Shown: positions 60,801 to 64,000 of the stretch, piece after piece
Position numbering within the stretch: the stretch's first letter is position 1
Layout: each line of letters begins with the position of its first letter
Assembly: GCF_040054535.1 (NCBI RefSeq)
Contig: NC_090796.1
Coordinates: 4,201,501-4,265,500, forward strand
Length of the DNA stretch: 64,000 nt
Origin: Antennarius striatus
Lineage: Eukaryota > Chordata > Actinopteri > Lophiiformes > Antennariidae
Direction of reading: 5' to 3'
Notes under the pieces: generated by a model
Told to the model about the DNA's origin: nothing
The model's input: only the letters and a program-made list of their open reading frames with translations
Database searches by the model: none
Position numbers and translations under genes: made by a program

Positions 60801-61745
60801 CAGTGTTTGTGTGTTTGTCCGTCCATCCACTACATATCTTCACAACAGTTGGAGATAGCTTTTTATCTATGGTCTTAGTAGGAACACATTAGTGTTTTCC
60901 TACTAATGTGTGTAGTGGGAACACACATTAGGTAGCCCCCAGCCATCTTTTTAAACAAATTCTGTCATGGGTCACTCATTCAGAGAGAAACGCGGCATTT
61001 TAATAAGTAGGAAAATATTGGTCTCATTGTGTGAACAGACTGCACTTGAAATTCCATAACGCCCATCAGCATACATACTGCATGTTAAGAGATGCTCCTC
61101 TGTGCAGAATCCACAGTAGTAGATGGAGATTCAGAGGCGATGGAGGGCAGTTCACGGCCTGCTGACCAAGTAGATGTTCTTGGGGGAGCCTACAGCCAAC
61201 CAGTCTTCACGGATCCGCTAGGAGCCCAGCACACAGCAGAGGCTGCACCCTGCTACTCTCAGAGGTAACTTCAGGAACTCCTTAACTATTACTGCCATTC
61301 ATTCATTCTGTCAATTCAATAAACCCAAACCCATTTCATCAGTATAGTGTGTAAGAAACCTGCTGAGCAACAATTTCTAATCTTTATAAAGCCATTTACT
61401 GTTTGGTTCTGTGAAATCTGTCCATATTTGTCTGATGATAAATTATAGTTGTCAACTTTGTTGCTTCATTACTGGTTGGCTGCTTCATGCCGTCTTCGAA
61501 ATGGGTTAAAAGGCTGCATTGGCCTTAAAGCTACTGACCTTCTTGTTTTATTGACTTTTTTGTAGTATCAAGCACAGGGTTTTTCACTCTCTCAACCCAC
61601 TTTGTGTGACGGGCAGGGAGAGTGACCTCTTGAAAGACGGTGTGAGTTCAAACTGCAGCGTGGAGCAGCAGGACCTGATGAGAGAAGAGGCCCAGAAGAT
61701 GAGCAGTGTTCTGCCCACCATGTGGCTCGGGGCGCAGAATGGATG
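19902..61745 (+). CDS. spag9: SPAG9/JIP4 scaffold protein, 5' portion (22 coding exons; 3' end outside window)
   Basis: Exons: 19902-20201, 30158-30278, 37487-37557, 38108-38205, 44233-44380, 49208-49622, 49942-50035, 53329-53453, microexon 53788-53802, 53921-53978, 55515-55667, 55754-55811, 56063-56193, 56358-56414, 57843-58022, 58383-58512, 58633-58722, 59640-59801, 59918-60089, 60203-60412, 61108-61264, 61566-61745. Phases join throughout. The family scaffolds JNK/p38 modules and links kinesin-1 and dynein-dynactin to vesicles. Visible features: RH1 domain ([20 protein letters not shown], about residues 19-95); coiled coil/leucine zipper (exons 2-3, 10-12); RKERPIS (exon 5); RH2 ([20 protein letters not shown], about 558-596); SRLFSSS; and [10 protein letters not shown], the start of the WD-like region. 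The last visible exon ends in [10 protein letters not shown]. About 280 residues of propeller are missing at the edge. MELDD and [12 protein letters not shown] favour JIP4 over JIP3. I cannot tell which teleost paralogue (a or b) this is. Confidence 0.96.
21145..21186. repeat. 22-bp tandem duplication
   Basis: Two adjacent copies of ATGGAGCTAACAAGAACACT plus two bases. Confidence 0.9.
22444..22510. repeat. Palindrome plus direct-repeat cluster
   Basis: GCATTATAACAT (22460-22471), loop CTT, then ATGTTATAATGC (22475-22486) form a perfect 12-bp hairpin. CCACATACTTGG occurs at 22444-22455 and 22487-22498. The arm GCATTATAACAT occurs again at 22499-22510. Confidence 0.9.
23130..23222 (+). repeat. 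SINE/LINE 3' tail
   Basis: AAAGCGCTTTGAAATGTCTG, then GCGCTATACAAATAAAGGTT and short TGATTGAT tail repeats, a 3' tail widespread in fish retroposons. The body upstream is not recognised. Confidence 0.6.
24518..24920. mobile_element. Degenerate non-autonomous hAT element
   Basis: The right end GGTTGGGGACCGCTG (ending 24920) and the internal CCTGTCCGTGGCGC block are typical. The left end near 24521 (GGCATTCCCCAACC) is a decayed inverse match. Confidence 0.5.
25173..26049. mobile_element. Non-autonomous hAT element with perfect 8-bp target duplication
   Basis: ATTGTAAT at 25173-25180 and 26042-26049 flanks an 861-bp element (25181-26041) with terminal inverted repeats CAGGGCTTTGAAC and GTTCAAAGCCCTG. 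The interior has no transposase. The target was a repeat-A copy (25138-25180 and 26050 onward). The open frame at 25363-25689 has no family match. Confidence 0.9.
26050..26645 (+). repeat. Repeat A remainder interrupted by a family-B SINE
   Basis: 26050-26225 and about 26425-26645 belong to repeat A (CGGTGATGTAATTGTCACTG, CTTCACAACCGTTGCAGACA, TGTACACTCAGGAACCAG). 26231-26418 is a 5'-truncated plus copy of family B (GGTTAATTGGCTGGTCCCAA through ATGAATGAATGGATG). Confidence 0.75.
26646..30157 (+). other. SPAG9 intron 1, 3' part
   Basis: About 3.5 kb with no gene, RNA or transposon that I can recognise. Open frames such as 28342-28680 lack any family feature. Confidence 0.4.
30279..31262 (+). 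other. SPAG9 intron 2, 5' part
   Basis: No gene recognised. 30705-30840 is the first copy of a duplication whose second copy is at 31768-31890. Confidence 0.45.
30705..30840. repeat. Intron-2 duplicated block, copy 1
   Basis: TTTTCCTGCATTCTGAGGGA through TCTGTCCTACTTTATG is nearly identical to 31768-31890. Copy 1 carries a (GT)n run before GCAGG; copy 2 lacks it. Confidence 0.92.
31263..31599. mobile_element. Probable decayed DNA transposon
   Basis: CTCTCATTACCCATGGGTAA, GGAAAAACAAAGTTCCGTGA, TAGAGCGACAAAC, and near the far side CACGTACTAAAAATCTGCGG. This is the arrangement of pogo/Tigger-like repeats. Inverted ends are not clear. Confidence 0.45.
31768..31890. repeat. Intron-2 duplicated block, copy 2, inside MITE copy 1
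   Basis: Near-identical to 30705-30840, so recent. It interrupts the MITE where copy 2 of that MITE has different sequence. Confidence 0.92.
32454..32467. repeat. Target-site duplication of the L1-type LINE, left
   Basis: CACTTCGGCTATTT here and at 36753-36766. Confidence 0.88.
32468..36752 (-). mobile_element. L1/Tx1-type non-LTR retrotransposon, ORF2 remnant
   Basis: About 4.3 kb on the minus strand between 14-bp duplications. The APE endonuclease lies at about 36330-35340 ([29 protein letters not shown]). The reverse transcriptase lies at about 35010-34025 ([55 protein letters not shown], then EVKYLGVII). C-terminal parts lie at 33972-33310 and 33257-32669, ending in an [15 protein letters not shown] box typical of fish L1/Tx1. 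Frameshifts and stops divide the frame into at least seven pieces. No ORF1 is seen, so the 5' end is probably truncated. The A-rich 3' end is at 32468-32515 (T-rich on the plus strand). Located in SPAG9 intron 2, antisense to the gene. Confidence 0.92.
36753..36766. repeat. Target-site duplication of the L1-type LINE, right
   Basis: Exact partner of 32454-32467. Confidence 0.88.
36854..37486 (+). other. SPAG9 intron 2, 3' part
   Basis: No gene recognised. An ORF on the minus strand (37052-36654) crosses into the MITE and LINE boundary, so it is not a gene. Confidence 0.4.
37558..38107 (+). other. SPAG9 intron 3
   Basis: No feature recognised. Confidence 0.5.
38453..39602 (+). repeat. Repeat A, longest copy, interrupted by a SINE
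   Basis: Starts TATCCCGCAAAGTGGTGATG, is interrupted by SINE family A (38500-38873), resumes with GTGTTCGTCCGTCTGTCTGT, TCTTCACAACCGTTGCAGAT and GATGAAACAAAAAGCAC, and ends with the GGGGTGTCGCAGGATGTTGG block near 39590. TGACCTTGA lies at 39007-39015 and 39013-39021; TCAAGGTCA at 39032-39040. No coding capacity. Confidence 0.75.
38500..38873 (-). repeat. tRNA-derived SINE, family A (minus copy)
   Basis: Tail GGGAAATTAAGAGC at the left; body GAGCTGACACCTCCCACTGT; head at 38860 with CACTGAGCCACTGC (box A complement). Confidence 0.85.
39603..40088 (+). other. SPAG9 intron 4, segment without features
   Basis: Nothing recognised. Confidence 0.45.
40089..41357. mobile_element. MITE family M, copy 2 (complete ends, foldback core)
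   Basis: 10-bp terminal inverted repeats CTGGGCTTGC (40089-40098) and GCAAGCCCAG (41348-41357). A possible 4-bp target duplication is TCAC, with one extra G on the left. Inside, 40198-40280 and 40588-40675 are inverted copies of each other (AAAACTTGCAAGTAAACATT versus AATGTTTACTTGTAAGTTTT), about 80 bp arms. Between the arms is a different fish repeat (TGGATTAGATTTATATAGGG...). No transposase. Superfamily not determined. Confidence 0.75.
41358..42080 (+). other. SPAG9 intron 4, segment upstream of the alternative exon
   Basis: Nothing recognised beyond A/T and G runs. Confidence 0.4.
42081..42670 (+). promoter_or_regulatory. Inferred alternative SPAG9 promoter and 5' leader
   Basis: Directly precedes the alternative first coding exon. 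It is more GC-rich and purine-rich than the surrounding intron (GAGAGGGAGGGACA area at 42222-42240) and holds upstream ATGs at 42106 and 42352. Promoter status is inferred from the conserved first exon only. Confidence 0.45.
42671..42831 (+). CDS. spag9: SPAG9 alternative first coding exon (membrane-anchored short isoform)
   Basis: ATG at 42671 opens [20 protein letters not shown], matching from memory the start of a known vertebrate SPAG9/JIP4 isoform. The exon is 161 nt (53 codons plus 2 nt). It ends AGCAG followed by GT and is in the exact phase to join exon 5 at 44233 (AG+G gives RKERPIS). Residues 6-40 are strongly hydrophobic, so this isoform probably has an N-terminal signal anchor. 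It lacks the RH1 domain and first coiled coil encoded by exons 1-4. The donor is the first GT of a long (GT)n microsatellite. Confidence 0.88.
42832..42878 (+). repeat. (GT)n microsatellite forming the alternative-exon splice donor
   Basis: About 23 uninterrupted GT units begin exactly at the exon end (AGCAG|GTGTGT). Confidence 0.95.
42879..44232 (+). other. SPAG9 intron between alternative exon 1 and exon 5
   Basis: No gene or repeat recognised. Confidence 0.45.
44640..44663. repeat. (GT)n microsatellite
   Basis: Twelve GT units in intron 5. The rest of 44381-44971 shows no feature. Confidence 0.9.
44972..45492. mobile_element. PIF/Harbinger-type MITE
   Basis: Ends GGCC...ACACGATGCCGGAAC and the inverse of GGCCCTGTCCACACGATGAC. 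The 3-bp target duplication TCA at 44969-44971 and 45493-45495 fits PIF/Harbinger. Shares internal CACACGACAACGCAGAT and GTTTTTGTGTGGACAGAG blocks with 17091-17670. No transposase. Confidence 0.72.
45496..46189 (+). other. SPAG9 intron 5 segment
   Basis: No feature recognised. Confidence 0.45.
46190..46540 (-). repeat. tRNA-derived SINE, family A (minus copy)
   Basis: TAATCCCGGAGGGAAATTAA tail, GAGCTGACACCTCCCACTTT body, head CACTGAGCCACTGCCGCCCC at about 46520-46538. Confidence 0.85.
46541..47304 (+). other. SPAG9 intron 5 segment
   Basis: No feature recognised. Confidence 0.45.
47305..47650. mobile_element. Non-autonomous hAT element with duplicated left end
   Basis: CAGGGCTCGAAAT starts at 47305 and again at 47322; the right end TTTCAAGCCCTG finishes at 47650. 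Internal GGGAGCACC...TGTGAC and GTTGGTGCTACTAAC repeats are typical of this common fish hAT MITE. An exact 8-bp target duplication could not be confirmed. Confidence 0.7.
47655..48185. repeat. GCCCGA/TCGGGC-rich fish repeat (probable DNA-transposon ends)
   Basis: Two clusters (47660-47810 and 48000-48185), each starting TAGAGGTAAG and holding many CGGGTCGGGC, CGGTTCGGGT and TTGGGCTTTA units. This is strikingly GC-rich in an AT-rich intron. The open frame at 47604-47801 is a by-product. Confidence 0.65.
48186..49207 (+). other. SPAG9 intron 5, 3' part
   Basis: No repeat or gene recognised. Ends in a long pyrimidine tract before exon 6. Confidence 0.5.
49615..49916 (+). repeat. 101-bp duplication of the exon-6 end flanking a 100-bp repeat-A piece
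   Basis: 49615-49715 and 49816-49916 are the same sequence with about seven differences. Both contain AATAATG|GTCAGTACTG, so the exon-6 splice donor is duplicated 201 bp downstream. 49716-49815 is a repeat-A fragment (CATCCCGCTTCAAAGCGGTG onward). Confidence 0.9.
49623..49823 (+). other. spag9: Candidate in-frame extension of SPAG9 exon 6
   Basis: If the second donor (GT at 49824-49825) is used, exon 6 grows by 201 nt = 67 codons. There is no stop and the phase for exon 7 is preserved. The frame stays open until TGA at 49832-49834. The added peptide is Cys- and aromatic-rich (starts [13 protein letters not shown]). Usage is unproven. Confidence 0.45.
50124..51625 (-). mobile_element. hAT transposon with decayed transposase
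   Basis: Ends CAGGGGTATTCAATT (from 50124) and GGTGACCCCTG (to 51625). Flanking 8-mers CTATATAA and CTATAGAA (the latter split by the RTE tail) match at 7 of 8. The minus strand near 50900-50830 reads [18 protein letters not shown], and near 50730-50690 [14 protein letters not shown]. These are hallmarks of the ZBED/GTF2IRD2-like hAT transposase group. Frameshifts and stops disrupt it. In SPAG9 intron 7. Confidence 0.78.
51625..51674 (+). mobile_element. Ultra-short RTE tail insertion (34 nt)
   Basis: GCTATAGA at 51625-51632 and 51667-51674 flanks CCCCTGGAGGGAAAAGCC... ending AAGAA, the RTE 3' tail. It landed at the edge of the hAT element. Confidence 0.8.
51768..52623. mobile_element. DNA-transposon/MITE with TATTTTCC...CTATAAG ends, interrupted by SINE A
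   Basis: Left end GTATTTTCCGGACTATAAGT; right end the inverse of CCGTATTTTCCAACCTATAA. The interior includes ATGTCTCGGGTGAACAGAGA, shared with 55032-55051. SINE family A lies at 52130-52545. Superfamily not assigned. Confidence 0.65.
52130..52545 (-). repeat. tRNA-derived SINE, family A (minus copy)
   Basis: GGGGAAATTATC tail, GAGCTGACACCTCCCACTGT body, head GCGCTGAGCCACTGCCACCC near 52517-52536. Confidence 0.82.
52907..53235 (+). repeat. tRNA-type SINE-like repeat, family B (most complete copy)
   Basis: Head GGGTGGCACAGTGGGTAGCG (box A-like) and GGGTTTGAGTCCCG (box B-like), then GTGTGGGTTCTCTCCGGGTT, TCCGGCTTCCTCCCACC, GGGATAGGCTCCAGCTCC and an ATGGATGG tail. It ends about 95 bp before the SPAG9 exon 8 acceptor. 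Confidence 0.82.
53788..53802 (+). CDS. spag9: SPAG9 15-nt microexon (DDSFM)
   Basis: TTGTCAG precedes and GTAAGA follows ATGACAGTTTCATGG. It is frame-neutral: with it the protein reads LLG-DDSFM-GMGREV, without it LLGMGREV as in canonical JIP4. JIP3 has DDFF at the corresponding place, supporting a real ancient alternative exon. Confidence 0.7.
53979..54511 (+). other. SPAG9 intron 10, 5' part
   Basis: No feature recognised. Confidence 0.45.
54512..55174. repeat. 97-bp direct repeats flanking a 470-bp segmental copy
   Basis: 54512-54607 and 55078-55174 match (ATACTCCAGAAGTTCCAGT, GCACAAAACAGCATAAAAAA). Between them, 54608-55077 is a copy of 51497-51990: hAT right end, RTE tail (54738-54771 with duplications at 54730-54737 and 54772-54779), unique sequence, then the left part of the TATTTTCC element. 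Confidence 0.88.
55175..55514 (+). other. SPAG9 intron 10, 3' part
   Basis: No feature recognised. Confidence 0.45.
56415..57842 (+). other. SPAG9 intron 14
   Basis: No gene recognised; a G run lies at 57350-57364. The frame at 57115-57513 lacks family features. Confidence 0.45.
58723..59639 (+). other. SPAG9 intron 17
   Basis: No feature recognised. Confidence 0.45.
60413..61107 (+). repeat. SPAG9 intron 20 with a repeat-A 5' fragment
   Basis: 60766-60860 is a plus-strand repeat-A start (TTACATCCCACGAAGCGGTG, GTATTGTAATTGTCAGTGTT). A short inverted pair (GGAACACA.TTAG / CTAATGTGTG) lies at 60880-60932. Nothing else recognised. Confidence 0.6.
61265..61565 (+). other. SPAG9 intron 21
   Basis: No feature recognised; ends in a strong pyrimidine tract TTTTATTGACTTTTTTGTAG. 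Confidence 0.5.
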
Positions 61746-63082
61746 GTGAGGATGTTTGTGAATCTGTGGCCAACGCAGTAAAACACAGGGTCCGAAATAA
61801 ACTCTCTACCAACGAGCCGAGTGGCCTGGTAGATGAAAATCAAGCATATTTTTTACCATCCAAAATAATAAATTTCATATACATTTCATATACATTAATG
61901 TCTATACATTTCATTTGTATTATGTTGAATACAAACCTAACGAAGAGTCCAGAGCAAAGTTGAAGCTGAATTGTTTTTAATGTAGTGGTGAATGGCTGAA
62001 GAATTTAAGACAATACAGTTCAGGAATTCCAGTCAGCACTACAGTATTTTCTGCACTATAAGGCGCACCAGATTATAAGTCACATACAATAAAAACTAAA
62101 TTTAGAAAACTAGCGGCTGTAGTTGTGCTATCCGTCCACTAGATAGAGCATTCATGACTGAGTACCTTTAATCAACTGACTGGCCCCCTATTATGTCAAT
62201 GAGGCCATTCTGAGCCTCATCAAGGAAACTTGATCACTTTGCCATCTTAGAAAGAAGTCAACACACATGGGGTTTTTTCTTAGCTGCTGAAATTCACTGA
62301 TAAAAGTACTATAAAATACCGTAGCACAAAATTATCTAGAGACATAGTCAAATTAGATTTTATTTCTATAGCGCCAAATCCTAACAGAAGTCCATATAGA
62401 GCTGGTCTAAAGAAGTTTCTCAAGCCCGTTTACAGAAAGCCAACAGAATTCTCCAGGTGCAAGCAGAAAAGAGCAGAGCCAATTCTCAGCTCTCGTCAGT
62501 GACTTAAAAGTCAGTCCTAAGAGCCAGACAAAGTGGTGTGTTTGCCACTCTGTCTGGCAAAATACGCCACATTAAAAAACCTGACATTACCTGACACCAC
62601 TCAGTTCAAACAGGGTGGATTATTTTCTGATCCGAAATTTGAAGCATATAGTTAAGCTCCGACGTTTGTCTTTGTTTATGAATTAAATCTTGTTGAGGTG
62701 AGGTGCAGCTATTTACTGCTGCACTGTGTGCCCTAAACAAATCTCGAACCAGTTTTTAATGTCAGGCTGCTAATTTACTGGCAAATGTGACTGTTTACTC
62801 TTAGAACTGACTTCAATGTGTGTGTGTGTCCCCGCCACACACACACAACACAGTTACATGTTGTCAGGTATCAACTACATTTGCAAATCAATTGTAGCAC
62901 ACCAGCAGTGACTCAGCTCTTGAAATTTCACCTTTATGCCAGTTTCTCCGTGTGTTTCCGCAGACTGATTGAATGGACCGTCACCAGATTCCAGGTTACA
63001 GCACTGACACTCGACAATGGCATTTTTTAGACCGATTAAGTTTAAAGTGGGTTATTTCCAGTGGCACAGTGGTTGGGAAATA
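61746..63082 (+). other. SPAG9 intron 22 (visible part)
   Basis: No further exon found. 62040-62110 is a fragment of the TATTTTCC...CTATAAG element. 62347-62500 is a minus-strand fish retroposon tail (TTTCTATAGCGCCAAATCCT). Short CA runs lie near 62830. Confidence 0.5.
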
Positions 63083-63989
63083 CAGCGGTACCTCTACTTA
63101 CGAAATCAATTGGTTCTGGAAGAAATTTGGTAAGTAGAAAATTTCGTAAGTAGAGACGCATTTTCCATGCAAATGCCCTAATCTGTTCCAAGCCCCCCAA
63201 AATTCAGACATAAATGTTTTATAAAGCATAAAAATGCATCAAAACAAATACATGTAACAATTAGATTATTACACAATAAATGAGATTTGTGCATAATGTA
63301 AAAAACAAAGAATAGAGTAAAGAATAAACATGAGGGTCATTTACCTTTTAACTGCTGTCGTCATTGTTTTTTGCCCTCTTTGGTTCATGCACTCTTGCCT
63401 CACCATGCCAGAAAACAAAGTGAAATCCAGTCTTCCTTCTGAACTTCTCCAACCACCCACGCGACGCCTTAAGCTCCTTAAACTTCCTTTTGTTTTAATA
63501 ACGTGGCGATTGTAGATGCATTACGGCCATATTCTTTGGTGAGATCAACCAAACGCATCCCTTTTTCATGCTTCTCTATTATCTCTTGCTTTGTACGGAC
63601 AAAAAAACTCTTTTTCTTCGTCTTTTCTTTTCCTCTTTTCTCCGTCACTTTCGTGGGGTCCACAGCGAATACTCAACAAGTTAATATATTTACGTAAAAC
63701 TATCAGACCACGTCATGGGTCGAGGGCCAAATGACGAGGATGCTGCATAGACACCTTTGCAGCGTCCTTGGCCAATGGATTGGCAGGATGCTAGGTAAAA
63801 GCCAATGGCAGAGCAGCTATAAGAGTGTTGCGTTCAGGAACGTTTTGGAGCTGTGAGAAGCAGCCCATACTGTATTTTTGCCTTTCATAACTCGAAATTT
63901 CTTTCGTAACTAGAGGCAATATTTTCCTGAGGCGTTTCGTAAGTAGAAAGTTTTGTATGTAGAGACATTCATAAGTAGAGGTACCACTG
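63083..63989 (-). mobile_element. Tigger/pogo-type element, second family, retaining CENP-B-like HTH
   Basis: Inverted ends CAGCGGTACCTCTACTTACG (from 63083, TA before it) and the inverse of CAGTGGTACCTCTACTTATG (to 63989). The minus strand at 63663-63478 encodes EIIEKHEKGMRLVDLTKEYG followed by RNASTIATLLKQK, the pogo/CENP-B N-terminal helix-turn-helix. The catalytic DDE part is absent. Different ends from the 11564-12508 element. Confidence 0.85.
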
Positions 63990-64000
63990 TCCTGAGATAA

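Noticed and set aside
62964-63030. Possible SPAG9 exon after a TTTCCGCAG acceptor
   Set aside because: The translation (LIEWTVTRFQVTAL) does not resemble the expected LYVHSSVAQW segment and ends in a stop.

Overview
This is vertebrate nuclear DNA, almost certainly from a teleost fish. Three protein-coding genes with GT/AG introns and vertebrate protein matches are spread over a repeat-rich background. The repeats include an Expander-like RTE LINE, an L1/Tx1-type LINE, Tc1, hAT, Tigger and PIF/Harbinger relics, and two tRNA-derived SINE families. I cannot name the species. There is no prokaryotic or viral gene content.

Layout. 57-736 (minus): first four coding exons of MRPL58/ICT1, the mitoribosomal GGQ release-factor-like protein, which runs off the left edge. 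910-5969: two identical tRNA-Gln(CTG) genes on the minus strand, separated by a LINE of the RTE clade with a clear target-site duplication. 6998-18087 (plus): complete DAGLB (sn-1-specific diacylglycerol lipase beta), 15 coding exons, 679 codons, catalytic Ser447/Asp499/His643. 19902 to beyond 61745 (plus): SPAG9/JIP4, a motor- and MAPK-scaffold protein. Twenty-two coding exons (about 1040 codons) are visible and the C-terminal beta-propeller part lies past the right edge. The SPAG9 introns carry an alternative promoter/first exon for a membrane-anchored isoform (42671-42831), a 15-nt microexon (53788-53802) and most of the transposons.

The genes are independent units: mitochondrial translation rescue, 2-AG/endocannabinoid lipid synthesis, and vesicle/kinase scaffolding. 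DAGLB and SPAG9 are head-to-tail with about 1.8 kb between stop and start.

No new multi-gene system is apparent. The most unusual signal is structural. In SPAG9, two insertions (a 100-bp repeat piece at 49716-49815 and a 470-bp copy of another intron at 54608-55077) are each flanked by a roughly 100-bp direct duplication of host sequence. In the first case the duplication copies the exon-6 splice donor and leaves an open, in-frame 201-nt exon extension. Other points are an alternative-exon donor made by a (GT)n microsatellite, and about 35-nt insertions consisting only of the RTE 3' tail, each with target-site duplications. All exon borders were read by eye from splice consensus, reading phase and remembered family sequences; no alignment or transcript data were available.
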